Shown here: piece after piece, positions 44,844 through 53,325 of the stretch
How the letters are laid out: every line of letters begins with the position of its first letter
How positions within the stretch are numbered: the first letter of the stretch is position 1
NCBI RefSeq assembly: GCF_002855555.1
Contig: NZ_PKRT01000001.1
Span: 1,888,001-1,952,000, forward strand
Origin: Novosphingobium sp. TH158
GTDB lineage: Bacteria > Pseudomonadota > Alphaproteobacteria > Sphingomonadales > Sphingomonadaceae
Length of the DNA stretch: 64,000 nt
Reading direction: 5' to 3'
Notes under the pieces: model-generated
What the model saw: the letters and a program-made list of their open reading frames with translations, nothing else
What the model was told of the DNA's origin: nothing
Database searches by the model: none
Position numbers and translations under genes: made by a program

Positions 44844-44956
44844 TGGGGAGCATTGCCCCCCAATTCCTGATGCAACGATCACCACCTTAGTCCGCCCATC
44901 CTCTGGCACGTCCCTGTGTGTCCGCACTCATTGCGGCGACACATGAGGAAAAGAGG

Positions 44957-45142
44957 ATGACGAAAAAATACGGAACGATGCCACAAGCGGTCGAGTACTC
45001 AGGCCTGAGCCGGTCGCGTATTTATGAGGCGCTTAAGGCGGGGGAACTGACAGCCAAAAAGGCAGGGCGCAGGACGCTCATCCCGTTTGCCGATCTCGAC
45101 ACGTACCTTGCCAGCCTTCCCACCTTTCAGGCGGGAGCATGA
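44957..45142 (+). CDS. AlpA/excisionase-like helix-turn-helix protein
   Basis: 61 residues: MPQAVEYSGLSRSRIYEALKAGELTAKKAGRRTLIPFADLDTYLASLP, the MerR-type wing-helix of AlpA and Xis proteins. GAGG lies just upstream of the ATG at 44957. Such proteins control integrase expression or act as directionality factors. It starts a run of overlapping small genes. Confidence 0.85.
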   Translation: MTKKYGTMPQAVEYSGLSRSRIYEALKAGELTAKKAGRRTLIPFADLDTYLASLPTFQAGA

Positions 45143-45145
45143 GCA

Positions 45146-45340
45146 ATGCTGAGCGCTCCGCAAATGGAAAACGCCGGGTTGCAGCCCGGCGTGATCCGCA
45201 ATCAACTTGGAGGCTGGTTGCACTCTCCCTCTACCGCATCGGACAGGCAGGCGCAAATGCTTGCGGCCCGTTTCTGCCTCTCGCCTTGGATGGCGCAGGA
45301 TATGGCGCGGCTCTGCTTTGGGGAGTGCGGCCATGAGTAA
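45146..45340 (+). CDS. Small island protein (64 aa)
   Basis: Starts three bases after the AlpA stop and overlaps the next gene by eight bases. The C-terminal ARFCLSPWMAQDMARLCFGE resembles a short motif common in phage-island ORFs (R-x-x-L-x-P-x-x-A-x-x-x-A-x-L-x-F-G). Function unknown. An overlapping frame (45139-45336) is less protein-like. Confidence 0.5.
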   Translation: MLSAPQMENAGLQPGVIRNQLGGWLHSPSTASDRQAQMLAARFCLSPWMAQDMARLCFGECGHE

Positions 45341-45536
45341 GGCACCCTTTGCAACGCACCGGGAGGCGGCGCTTGCGCTGTTGAACGGCGGTTACCGGGC
45401 CAGCCGCAAGGCCGGGCAGTTTCTTGGCCAGCTAGCGGTTGATCCATCGCCAATGAGCGCCGCGCAGACCGATTGGCTGGCAAAGCTGCTAGACAAGGCA
45501 GGCCTGCCCCCACTGGCAGAGGGAGGCGCGCAATGA
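45333..45536 (+). CDS. Small island protein (67 aa)
   Basis: ATG at 45333 preceded by GGGGAG. Sequence TREAALALLNGGYRASRKAGQFLGQLAVD and WLAKLLDKAGLPPLAEGG, a helical protein common in proteobacterial phage islands, function unknown. Overlaps neighbours by 8 and 4 bases. Confidence 0.6.
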   Translation: MSKAPFATHREAALALLNGGYRASRKAGQFLGQLAVDPSPMSAAQTDWLAKLLDKAGLPPLAEGGAQ

Positions 45537-45823
45537 GCACCTATCCCAACGCACCGGGGCACCGGAAGGTGGAAACCTCCAAGGCTGCTGCCAATGCCCT
45601 TGCTCCCAAGCTGGGGCGGCTTCAGCGCATGGCAGAGGCCGCAATCCGCGCGGCTGGATCGTCCGGCCTGACAGCCGATGAACTGGCAGCCCGGTTGGAA
45701 ATGGACCGCTGGTCTATCCAGCCCCGTACCAGCGAACTTAAGTGCAAGGGCCTGATCCGCGACAGCGGCAAGCGCAGGCCGAATTGCACCGGCAAGGCCG
45801 CTATCGTGTGGGTTGCTGCATGA
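45533..45823 (+). CDS. Winged-helix-like island protein (96 aa)
   Basis: Coupled by ATGA to the gene before and after. Residues about 30-85 (AEAAIRAAGSSGLTADELAARLEMDRWSIQPRTSELKCKGLI) form a winged helix of the MarR/replication-accessory kind, with RPNCTGKAAIVW as the wing. Possible regulator of the replication gene that follows. Confidence 0.65.
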   Translation: MSTYPNAPGHRKVETSKAAANALAPKLGRLQRMAEAAIRAAGSSGLTADELAARLEMDRWSIQPRTSELKCKGLIRDSGKRRPNCTGKAAIVWVAA

Positions 45824-46647
45824 TGCCCGCTGCCGTTTCGCGCATTCCACGCGCGCGTGACGGCGGCGCTTTGAAACTTCACCGGGGGGCGACTTTCGGT
45901 GAAGTTTCAATTGCACCGCTCCAGCCGCAATCGCCCGCCAATGCGCCGTTTGCCCGATCTGGCACGGCGCTTGCGATAAATAACCTAACCTTAGGTGTGG
46001 CAGCACAATCGGCAGGCAAGCCCGGCAGGGGCGGAGCGCGGAACCGTGGCAACAGGCCAAGCCATGAACTGAAACAGGGCCAGATTGCCAATCTAAGCGC
46101 CTCTGAGGGCCATTCCCGCAACATCGGCCTGCCTTTCACCCGGATGATAACAATACACTGGAAAGCCGCTGGAGTGCCCTTGGAGGGCATGGCGGCAGCG
46201 ACAGGCCTTTTTATCGACTACCTCACTAGATGGCTGGCCCGGCGCGGCCATCGCATCGCTTGGCTGTGGGTGCATGAGAACGCGGGCGACAAGGGCTGGC
46301 ATTGCCATGTTCTCGCCTCCATCCCTGCCGATCTGGTGAAGCCTCTGGTTGGCGCACAAAAGCGATGGCTTAGGACGATCACCGGCAAGCCATACAAGGC
46401 GAAAGTCATTCGCAGCGACCCTATTGGCGGGCGGCTTAGGCTGGAAACCGGCAACCCCGTTTTGCACTTCGCCAATGCCAGAGCGGCGCTCGCCTATATC
46501 TGCAAGGGCGCTCCGCAAGCCGTGCTCGATACGGCTGGCCTAGACCGGCAACACAAGCCGCAAGGCCTGATTATCGGCAGGCGTTGCAGCACCTCTCAAA
46601 ACATCGGCAGCACAGCAAGAAAGGCGCACGATGCCAAAGAAGAATAA
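45820..46647 (+). CDS. Candidate HUH-type replication/nicking protein
   Basis: 275 residues. Motifs appear in the order of rolling-circle Rep proteins: FTRMITIHW (107-114, motif 1 position), H161-C-H163 in KGWHCHVLASIP (motif 2, HUH), and Y226-I-C-K229 in LAYICKG (motif 3, YxxK). The first 80 residues are a low-complexity basic region. If correct it nicks DNA with Tyr226 to replicate or mobilise the element. I did not recognise a named family; the call rests on the three motifs. Confidence 0.6.
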   Translation: MMPAAVSRIPRARDGGALKLHRGATFGEVSIAPLQPQSPANAPFARSGTALAINNLTLGVAAQSAGKPGRGGARNRGNRPSHELKQGQIANLSASEGHSRNIGLPFTRMITIHWKAAGVPLEGMAAATGLFIDYLTRWLARRGHRIAWLWVHENAGDKGWHCHVLASIPADLVKPLVGAQKRWLRTITGKPYKAKVIRSDPIGGRLRLETGNPVLHFANARAALAYICKGAPQAVLDTAGLDRQHKPQGLIIGRRCSTSQNIGSTARKAHDAKEE

Positions 46648-47305
46648 GGCCAGGACGGAAGGCAAGGCAGCCGTGGTTGAGGGCTATACCGGCGAAAGCG
46701 AGGCGGAAACCATGGCGCGGGTGTTCACCGGGCCGACAATCCGCCACGGATCAGTTGCAAGCAGCTTTATTGGCAAGATGTTCGGCCAGTTGCCGGGACA
46801 GCCACAGTTTGACGACTACGGCAGGGCAATCGCTACCCGGACAGACAAAGCCAAGAGCGGAGATCTGGCGGCAGCGAGCGAAATGTTAATGGCTCAGGCA
46901 ATCTCCCTTGATGCCATGTTCACCGAACTGGCCCGGCGATGCGCGATGAACATGGGTGACTATATCCACGCATCGGAGCGGTACGGGCGGCTAGCCCTGA
47001 AGGCTCAGAGCAACTGCCGGGCAACACTGGAGGCTCTGGCAAAGCTGCACCAGCCACGCATTCAAACGGTGCGCCATGTTCATGTCAACGAGGGCGGGCA
47101 GGCCGTCATTGCCGATCAATTCCACCACCACGGGGGGTGCGAGAAAAATGCGAGATCGAAAAATCAAAGCCATGCAACCGGAGCGGCTGGCGAAAGCGCC
47201 GCGCTGCCTAGCCCGGACCCGCTCAGGAACGGAGTGCCAATCTCCGGCGGTGAAGGGGAAGCGGCGTTGCAGGATGCACGGCGGGACCAATCCGGGGGCA
47301 CCTAA
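46631..47305 (+). CDS. Phage-like island protein (224 aa)
   Basis: Basic N-terminus (MPKKNKARTEG), then a helical middle containing YGRLALKAQSNCRATLEALAKLHQPR, a segment recurrent in small proteins next to phage terminase or island genes. The C-terminal 50 residues overlap the HGG gene in another frame and may be non-essential. Function unknown. Confidence 0.65.
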   Translation: MPKKNKARTEGKAAVVEGYTGESEAETMARVFTGPTIRHGSVASSFIGKMFGQLPGQPQFDDYGRAIATRTDKAKSGDLAAASEMLMAQAISLDAMFTELARRCAMNMGDYIHASERYGRLALKAQSNCRATLEALAKLHQPRIQTVRHVHVNEGGQAVIADQFHHHGGCEKNARSKNQSHATGAAGESAALPSPDPLRNGVPISGGEGEAALQDARRDQSGGT

Positions 47306-47405
47306 GGGCAATGCCAACGCGCTTAAGCATGGGGCCTATTCGGCTTGGACGAAAACGACAGCGACACAGATAAGGGCGCGGCAAGTCGATTGGAATGACT
47401 TTTAG
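47148..47405 (+). CDS. HGG-motif phage/island protein (85 aa)
   Basis: CLARTRSGTECQSPAVKGK and RCRMHGGTNPGAPKGNANAL: four Cys/His residues followed by the HGG-x4-GxPxGNxNAxKHGxYS signature of small phage-encoded zinc-binding proteins of unknown function. A decayed copy lies at 42587-42706. The start is uncertain (47148 or 47172). Confidence 0.7.
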   Translation: MRDRKIKAMQPERLAKAPRCLARTRSGTECQSPAVKGKRRCRMHGGTNPGAPKGNANALKHGAYSAWTKTTATQIRARQVDWNDF

Positions 47406-47863
47406 CTGGAGGCTTTGAACTCCTCCAAACACATCTTTTTATCGTTCTCGTGCCCTGTGTCGTAATCGTCGCCCAAGTCGTTTGGAAGGCTGCAATTGGT
47501 GGCGGGTGTTATCTTGATACTGTCACAGTAATATCCTCCACCATCCATACACCGCCGCTTCTTCTCCAAATCCTCCCCGTTCAATCTCCGGCAGGTTTTC
47601 TGCCAACGCGACTGATAATTTTCAAAAGCATCGGCCAAGCAGGCATTGTATTTTGCCTTCGCATCGCTGAGTCGCTTCTCTTTTGCCATTGCGGCGGTGG
47701 ATTCGCTTGTCGCCCGAGCCAATTCAGCGCTCCGCTCTCGATCCAACTTGGTCTGGGCAACTTGGGGAAGGAAGATGGCATAGTAATACGAAACGGACAC
47801 GCCGATCAGGAGAGCGGCAACCGCAAGCGCTAGTTTCAATAGCTGGTCTGCTTTCTCGATCAT
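47402..47863 (-). CDS. Membrane-anchored island protein (153 aa)
   Basis: Opposite in strand to the rest of the island. One N-terminal transmembrane helix (LALAVAALLIGVSVSYYYAIF), a charged coiled-coil-like stretch (40-75), then a Cys-rich C-terminal region with six Cys. GGGGGTGG precedes the ATG at 47863. Base composition is AT-richer than neighbouring genes. Function unknown; a cargo gene such as a defence or immunity factor is possible but unsupported. Confidence 0.65.
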   Translation of the reverse strand: MIEKADQLLKLALAVAALLIGVSVSYYYAIFLPQVAQTKLDRERSAELARATSESTAAMAKEKRLSDAKAKYNACLADAFENYQSRWQKTCRRLNGEDLEKKRRCMDGGGYYCDSIKITPATNCSLPNDLGDDYDTGHENDKKMCLEEFKASS

Positions 47864-47976
47864 GCCCACCCCCTATGCGACAAAAGATAACCAGATTAGG
47901 ACGATAGGCAACCGACGACACGAAATTGCAGCGGGATGCAAGCTCTACCCGAGAGCCACGCTGAACACCCCCTTTT

Positions 47977-47997
47977 TTCGTACTTATTCCGTACGAA
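47977..47997. promoter_or_regulatory. TTCGTAC-N7-GTACGAA inverted repeat near the island's right end
   Basis: Seven-base arms around TTATTCC; it contains ATTCCGTAC (47986-47994), the same nonamer found twice before the integrase. It lies 23 bases inside the right attachment repeat, so it is likely an accessory site for recombination. Confidence 0.5.
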
Positions 47998-48019
47998 AGG
48001 AGAGAGCGTCCGCTAAACC

Positions 48020-48106
<87 letters not shown>

Positions 48107-48225
48107 CTGGCCGGGCGGTTAGCAGAGGCGGGGCGGCCTTGCCAGAACTAATGCGCGCGCTCCCTGACGGGTGGCTCGGTGCCTTCTTAGCAATTTTGCA
48201 AGGGGCCTTGCGGTACCAGCCTGGC

Positions 48226-48657
48226 ATGAACGGAACCATGGCTCCCTTTTCCTCAGCCTCCGCAGGCTCCGCGAGCGGGCCGCTCGCCGGTGCCGGCCGC
48301 GCTTCTTTCGGGCAGGCGTCTGTCAGCTCGATGGGCATGAAGTGGTCGGCCTTGCACGATGCCGCGGGCATTGTCGCGACGCTGGCCGGCATGCCGCCCG
48401 AGCCGATGCGCCCCGAGGTCCGGAATTTCCCGGCCGTTATCCGCGATGCCGGTGGCTGGCGGCGCGAGCAGGCGGAACAGGGCGTCGAAGACCTTGCGGT
48501 CATCATGGAGGCCGGGATCGGTGCGCTGCTGGCAGTTCATGCCCGTGGTATCGATTCGCGCGCGGCCGCGCTCAGCCTGTGGACCGAGTTCCAGTCGGCC
48601 CGCGCCGCATTGCTCGAACTGGTACCGCAGGCCCGGGATATGCGCCGCCCGTTCTGA
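48226..48657 (+). CDS. Hypothetical helical protein
   Basis: About 143 residues from an ATG at 48226 (start uncertain; 48238 and 48334 are alternatives). The N-terminal 30 residues are Ala/Ser/Gly-rich; the rest is helical (GVEDLAVIMEAGIGALLAVHARGIDSRAAALSLWTEFQSARAALLEL). No family recognised. It follows tRNA-Arg on the chromosomal side of the island and precedes mmcB by 40 bases. Confidence 0.6.
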   Translation: MNGTMAPFSSASAGSASGPLAGAGRASFGQASVSSMGMKWSALHDAAGIVATLAGMPPEPMRPEVRNFPAVIRDAGGWRREQAEQGVEDLAVIMEAGIGALLAVHARGIDSRAAALSLWTEFQSARAALLELVPQARDMRRPF

Positions 48658-48697
48658 AGCGCTTGCACAGTTCCCGGTCTGTTCCTAGTATCGCGGG

Positions 48698-49183
48698 GTG
48701 AACCTTCCCGCGACTCCAACCGTTAGCGCCGAAGAGCGCGCCGCATTGGCTGTGGCCCGAGGCATCTGCCGTCTGTTCGCCCGCAACGATATCTGGTGCC
48801 TGCCCGAAATGCCGCTGCGATCGAATCGCCGGGCTGACCTGATGGGCATCGATGCCAAGGGGCGGGTGGTCATCGTCGAGATCAAGGTCAGCAAGGCCGA
48901 CCTGATGGGCGATGGCAAGTGGACCGACTATCTCGACCATTGTGACCGGTTCTACTGGGGACTGGCCCATCACCTCGATCGCGCCTGCATGGAAACGCCT
49001 GCATTCCTGCCGGAACGCTGCGGCCTGATTGTTGCCGATGGCTACGATGCAGAGATTGTCCGGCAGGCCCCCGATCTTGGCCTCAATGCCGCCAGGCGCA
49101 AGGCAGAGATCGAGCGGCTGGCAAGGACCTCGCTGCGGCGGCAGGTCGTCGGCTCCGATCCGCAGTGGAGCGGTTGGGGCTAA
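48698..49183 (+). CDS. mmcB: MmcB-family DNA repair protein
   Basis: 161 residues resembling the Caulobacter mitomycin-C repair protein MmcB, a PD-(D/E)xK-type nuclease fold. RRADLMGIDAKGRVVIVEIKVSKADLMGD supplies the D...E-x-K core, and KWTDYLDHCDRFYWGL follows. It uses a GTG start. Its stop overlaps the stop of the convergent TPR gene. Confidence 0.88.
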   Translation: MNLPATPTVSAEERAALAVARGICRLFARNDIWCLPEMPLRSNRRADLMGIDAKGRVVIVEIKVSKADLMGDGKWTDYLDHCDRFYWGLAHHLDRACMETPAFLPERCGLIVADGYDAEIVRQAPDLGLNAARRKAEIERLARTSLRRQVVGSDPQWSGWG

Positions 49184-50376
49184 ATCCGGTCGAGCCGCAC
49201 GGACTGAAGCCGCACCTCGCCCTCGCCGGGTTGCAGCATGAACGTGAGCCAGCGTGCGGGGCATTCCGCGCCTGCCCGGATTTCCGCCTGGTAGCTGGAC
49301 GATTCCGGCCGGAACGTTGCCGGCAAAGGCTTTGCGTTGGACATGTCGCAATCGAGAGAAGCCTGGATCTGCGCGGAAGGCCTGCCCTGCGCCGTGGCTG
49401 CCTGCCAGGACAGCCGGTAAGCGCCCGGCGCCATGACCACGAGCTGGCGCAGCACCGTGCGCGAAGCAGGAGCGCTTGAGGTGAGTTCAAGAACCCGCTG
49501 CCCCGCCTTCGATCCGGGTAACACGGCCAGGCCTACATCGCTGCTGCCCACCAGCTCCCATTCGAAATTCGTGCGACCGCCGATGGTCCGCAAGTGGCCG
49601 AAATCGGCATCGGCAATCAACCCGGTGCCCGCTTCGCTGCAATGATCACGCCACAGGGTACGCGCCGCATCGAGCTTGCCGGCGTGGACAAGGCCGCTGA
49701 CCGGCGGGGCAATGGCATCGCAGCCCAGAGGCATTCCCCTGCGGGCGATGGCATCGAGCACGATGGCGCGCCGCTCGACCACGTCCGCGGGCTGCTCGGC
49801 CGCGCTGCGGGCATAGGCCTCAAGCCAGGGCGGCCGGGCCTTTGCCACACGGTCCACGATGGCGCGCCGCCCCTCTGCCGGCCCTTCGATGGCGGCCAGC
49901 AACTGCGCGTTCTCGGCAAGCCAGGGTTGCTGGCGCAGCAGGGCGTCGAAGCGCTCGGCGGCAACGCGCCAGTCCTTTACCGCGATCGCCTGGTCCATCC
50001 AGTAGGCCTGCGTCAGCGGGACACGCCAGCCCATCTGGCCAGCGACGCGGAAGGCCTTTTCCGCGCCGGTACGATCACCCACCGCCAGACGCGCCGCGCC
50101 GAGCAAGGCCGGGCTTACGGGATCGACCGGCGCTGTGCGCACTGCGGCTTCCCCGGCCATGAGGGCATCCTGCGGGCGACCGGCGGCCAGATCGGCCTGT
50201 CCGCGGGTGTGGAGCGCCGTGCTGGCGAACAGGTCCGGCACCCTTTCCGCAGCGCTGGGGCGCAGGAAGGAGCGCCGGTCCATGGCGCTGCCGATAGCCA
50301 GCAGGCCGAACGCCAGGCACCCGGCCAGCACCGCGGCTTTCTCCGCCTGCTGCTTGCCTGCCGGGCCAAAGGCCAT
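49180..50376 (-). CDS. Membrane-anchored TPR protein of the exopolysaccharide locus
   Basis: 398 residues with one N-terminal transmembrane helix (AAVLAGCLAFGLLAIG), TPR-like helical pairs (ALHTRGQADLAAGRPQDALMAGEAAVR; RLAVGDRTGAEKAFRVAGQMGW), and a C-terminal beta-rich region similar to carbohydrate-binding modules (FEWELVGSSDVGLAVLPG). It lies one base after the Wzc-type gene, so it is the last gene of the EPS operon. Probably a periplasmic scaffold or polymer-handling protein. Confidence 0.78.
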   Translation of the reverse strand: MAFGPAGKQQAEKAAVLAGCLAFGLLAIGSAMDRRSFLRPSAAERVPDLFASTALHTRGQADLAAGRPQDALMAGEAAVRTAPVDPVSPALLGAARLAVGDRTGAEKAFRVAGQMGWRVPLTQAYWMDQAIAVKDWRVAAERFDALLRQQPWLAENAQLLAAIEGPAEGRRAIVDRVAKARPPWLEAYARSAAEQPADVVERRAIVLDAIARRGMPLGCDAIAPPVSGLVHAGKLDAARTLWRDHCSEAGTGLIADADFGHLRTIGGRTNFEWELVGSSDVGLAVLPGSKAGQRVLELTSSAPASRTVLRQLVVMAPGAYRLSWQAATAQGRPSAQIQASLDCDMSNAKPLPATFRPESSSYQAEIRAGAECPARWLTFMLQPGEGEVRLQSVRLDRI

Positions 50377-50377
50377 T

Positions 50378-52588
50378 TCAGCTCTCCTGCGTGTTGCCGT
50401 ACTGGTAGTAGTCGTAACCGTAATATTCGGAATATTGGTTGCCCGCCTTCAGCGGATCGAACTTGGTCAGCACCGCGCCAAGCAACACCGGACGCATCGC
50501 GCGCAGGCGGCGAAGTGCCATCTTGAGCGATCCGCGGCGGCTGCGGTCTGCCTCGACAATGAAGACCACGCCATCGGCCAGGGCCGAAAGCGTCGGCGAA
50601 TCGGCAAGGCCGAGGATGGGCGGACTGTCGATGATGACGACCTGGTGGGCGGCGGCGGCCTGCTGAAGGATGTCCTCCATGCGTGCCGTCGACACCAGTT
50701 CGGTCGGGCTTGGCGGGATCGGGCCGGAGGGCAGGAAGCTCAGGTTGTCCTGCCCGGAAGGCAGGATCGCGGTCCCGATGGCATCGTGCGAGGTCAGCAG
50801 CGAAGAAAGCCCGCGTTCGTTCTCATAGCCGATACGGCGGTGCAGCGATGGCCGGCGCATGTCGGCATCGATCAGCAGCACGCTGCGGCCCATGCGGGCG
50901 AAGCTGGAAGCAATGGCCACGGCGCTGGTGGTCTTGCCCTCGGACGGCTGCGCGCTGGTAATCAGCATGACATGCGGCAGGCCTTCGGCTGTCGAATAGA
51001 GCAGTGAACCACGCAGCGAGTTGTACGCTTCCGAAATGGGCGACTTGGGATCGAGCAGCGCTTCGGTCGGTTCGTCGGAATGCGAGCGCGGGACGACGCC
51101 GAGCAGCGCCATCCCGAGTTTCGATTCGACGTCTTCCGGCACGCGGATCGAATCGTCGAACTGGTCCTTGAAGAACACGATGACAGCGGCCAGCCCGAGG
51201 CCCAGCAGCAAGGCGGCCATCAGGTTCTTGAACAGGTTTGGCGAAGATGGCCCGCCGGGAATCTGCGCCGTATCGACGATCGAGATGTTCGAAAGCGCGA
51301 TGCCGGCAGAAGCATTGAGCTGTTTGAAGCGCTGCAGCAGCCCGTCATAAACCTCGCGATTGGTATCCGCCTCGCGGGCCAGCAGGGCATACTGGACCGT
51401 GCGGTCCTGTTCGCTCAGGGTCGCCGACTTCAGCTGGACGACCTGCTCGGAAAGGCGCCGTTCGGTTTCCACCGCCGCGCGATATTCGGCCAGGATGCCG
51501 TTGCGGACGTTGGTTGCCGCCTGCTGGATCTGCTGGTTCAGCACGGCAAGCTGCTGCTGCTTGGCCTTTACCGTGGGGTACTCATCCAGGTGCCGGGCCT
51601 TTTCCTGTTGCAGCTCGGCCTCGACCTTGGCCTTTTCGGTAAGCAGGCTGGTGACGTTGCTGTTGGTAAGCACCGCCTGCGATGAAAGCAGCGGCGCTGC
51701 CGAAACCGCCTTCCAGCGGCCCTCTGCCTCGATGCGACGGGCAGTAGCTTCGTTGGCGGCGGTATTGATCTGCAACAGGCTGCCCGTGGTCACGGAGCCG
51801 CCGCTGTTGCCTTCGCCTTCCTTGCCGCCGACCAGCGCGTCGCGCGTGCGGATCAGGCCTGCACCGCGAGAATAGGCGGTCAGCGCCAGCTCGGACTGCT
51901 CGAGGCGCGCCTTGGTCTGCGCAAGCTGGTCCGAGATGAAGCTGCGCGCGTAGGTCGATGAATCGAACTTGCGCTGCAGGTCCGCCTGGATGAATTCCGA
52001 CGCATAGGTATTGGCGATCAGCGCCGACATGCGCGGATTGGTGCTTTCCCAGGAAATCGTCACCACGCGCGAATCGCGCGGCAGGGTGACGGCCAGGTTG
52101 CCCTGCACCAGCCCGGCCGCAGCCTCTGCCAGCGCCTTTGCAGGAGTGCCGGGGGCAATCCCTTCGACTTCCTGCGAAGCGAAGAATTCCGGGTTGCTGC
52201 CAAGATTGAGCTTCTGCACCACGCGCTGGGCCAGACCGCGCGACTTGAGCACTTCGATCTGGGTCTTGAGGGCGCGGTCAACGTCGTAATCGGGCGCCTG
52301 TTCTTCCTCGCCCTGCTCGCGACCCAGGACCTTGCTGGTGCTGGCATTGATCTGGATCGTCGTTCGCGCAGTATACCGCGGCGTTTCAAGCATCGTCATG
52401 ACCACCGCGATGGCCAACGCGGTGGAGACGATGGCAACGATCAGCAGCAGGTTCGAACGGATTGCCGCCACGATGTAGCGAAAGTCGATTGCTGGCCGGG
52501 CCGCAGAGACCTGGGCGATTTCGTCAGCCGGATCGGCCACGTAGTGCGGTTGCCAGACCGGCTCGTTGATTGGCGCACTGGTTGCCAC
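50378..52588 (-). CDS. Wzc-type polysaccharide co-polymerase with BY-kinase domain
   Basis: 736 residues: Wzz domain with two membrane segments (about 44-64 and around 455), a long coiled coil between them, and a C-terminal tyrosine kinase. Walker A near 545 is SAQPSEGKTT and Walker A' is LLIDADMRRP. The C-terminus is tyrosine-rich (seven Tyr in YSEYYGYDYYQYG), the autophosphorylation cluster. It controls chain length and export of exopolysaccharide together with the Wza-like protein encoded just upstream. Confidence 0.93.
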   Translation of the reverse strand: MATSAPINEPVWQPHYVADPADEIAQVSAARPAIDFRYIVAAIRSNLLLIVAIVSTALAIAVVMTMLETPRYTARTTIQINASTSKVLGREQGEEEQAPDYDVDRALKTQIEVLKSRGLAQRVVQKLNLGSNPEFFASQEVEGIAPGTPAKALAEAAAGLVQGNLAVTLPRDSRVVTISWESTNPRMSALIANTYASEFIQADLQRKFDSSTYARSFISDQLAQTKARLEQSELALTAYSRGAGLIRTRDALVGGKEGEGNSGGSVTTGSLLQINTAANEATARRIEAEGRWKAVSAAPLLSSQAVLTNSNVTSLLTEKAKVEAELQQEKARHLDEYPTVKAKQQQLAVLNQQIQQAATNVRNGILAEYRAAVETERRLSEQVVQLKSATLSEQDRTVQYALLAREADTNREVYDGLLQRFKQLNASAGIALSNISIVDTAQIPGGPSSPNLFKNLMAALLLGLGLAAVIVFFKDQFDDSIRVPEDVESKLGMALLGVVPRSHSDEPTEALLDPKSPISEAYNSLRGSLLYSTAEGLPHVMLITSAQPSEGKTTSAVAIASSFARMGRSVLLIDADMRRPSLHRRIGYENERGLSSLLTSHDAIGTAILPSGQDNLSFLPSGPIPPSPTELVSTARMEDILQQAAAAHQVVIIDSPPILGLADSPTLSALADGVVFIVEADRSRRGSLKMALRRLRAMRPVLLGAVLTKFDPLKAGNQYSEYYGYDYYQYGNTQES

Positions 52589-52611
52589 GGAATGCCCTTT
52601 CCCGCTCGTGA

Positions 52612-53325
52612 TCAGAAGAAGGTGAAGATGTTGAACAGCGGCGCAGCGGCGAGGAAATCGCGCCAGGTGCTCTTCACGGCGGAATTGCCGACGACGATGG
52701 TATCGCCCGCAAGAATCTGGGGATCGGGCGCGCGGCCGCGGCGTATGTCGCTCAGGTTGAAGCGCCCGCCGGCCCGCTGGCCGTTGATAATGCGGAACAC
52801 CATGATCTCGCTGAGCTTGGCGGTCTTGGTCGGGCTCTTGGCCTGGGCAAGCGCGGTCAGCAGGGTGGTGCCGGGATTGGCTTCGAACACGCCCGGCGAT
52901 TCGACGTCGCCTTCGACCGTGAAGGTCGAGCGCGGCCGATCCAGCACGGTGATCGCCACCTGCGGGTCCTTGATGAAGCGCGCTGCAAGCCTGCGTGTGA
53001 TTTCGGCGCGCAGTTCGCGCGGGGTCTGGCCGCCGACCGGCATTTCGCCGATCAGGGGCATCTGCAGATAGCCGACCGCATCGACGCGATAGTTGTCGGA
53101 CGAAAGCTCGGGCTCGCCGAAGATGCGGATGCCCAGGCGGTCACCCGGGCGGATCCGCTCGCTCAATTCGCCATTATCGACCCGTTCGGGAATGGTTTCA
53201 TAGGCCGCAGCCCCCTGGGGCAAAGGGCTTGGTCCGCCGGCAGAGGCGCAGGCCGAAAGCATGGCAAGGCCCAAAAGGGCCGCAAGCATAGCCGGGACCC
53301 GCCTCAAGACATGTCGATCAAACAT
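52612..53325 (-). CDS. Wza-like polysaccharide export lipoprotein
   Basis: 237 residues. The lipoprotein signal ends at Cys26 (MLSAC); the PES/Poly_export domain begins SERIRPGDRLGIRIFGEPELSSDNYRVDAVGYLQMPLIGEMPVGG; a SLBB domain follows (FTVEGDVESPGVFEANPGTTLLTALAQAKSP). It forms the outer-membrane channel for the polymer. The ATG at 53325 (AGGGA six bases upstream) is preferred over 53331. Overlaps the polymerase gene by eight bases. Confidence 0.92.
   Translation of the reverse strand: MFDRHVLRRVPAMLAALLGLAMLSACASAGGPSPLPQGAAAYETIPERVDNGELSERIRPGDRLGIRIFGEPELSSDNYRVDAVGYLQMPLIGEMPVGGQTPRELRAEITRRLAARFIKDPQVAITVLDRPRSTFTVEGDVESPGVFEANPGTTLLTALAQAKSPTKTAKLSEIMVFRIINGQRAGGRFNLSDIRRGRAPDPQILAGDTIVVGNSAVKSTWRDFLAAAPLFNIFTFF

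Noticed and set aside
44844..44862. TGGGG/CCCCA hairpin after the 44097-44843 gene
   Set aside because: Short stem without a following T tract on the plus strand; not called as a terminator.
45139..45336. Alternative 65-codon frame overlapping the small island gene
   Set aside because: The +1-shifted frame 45146-45340 has a recognisable phage-island motif and better coupling to neighbours; the alternative is Arg/Gly-rich without features.
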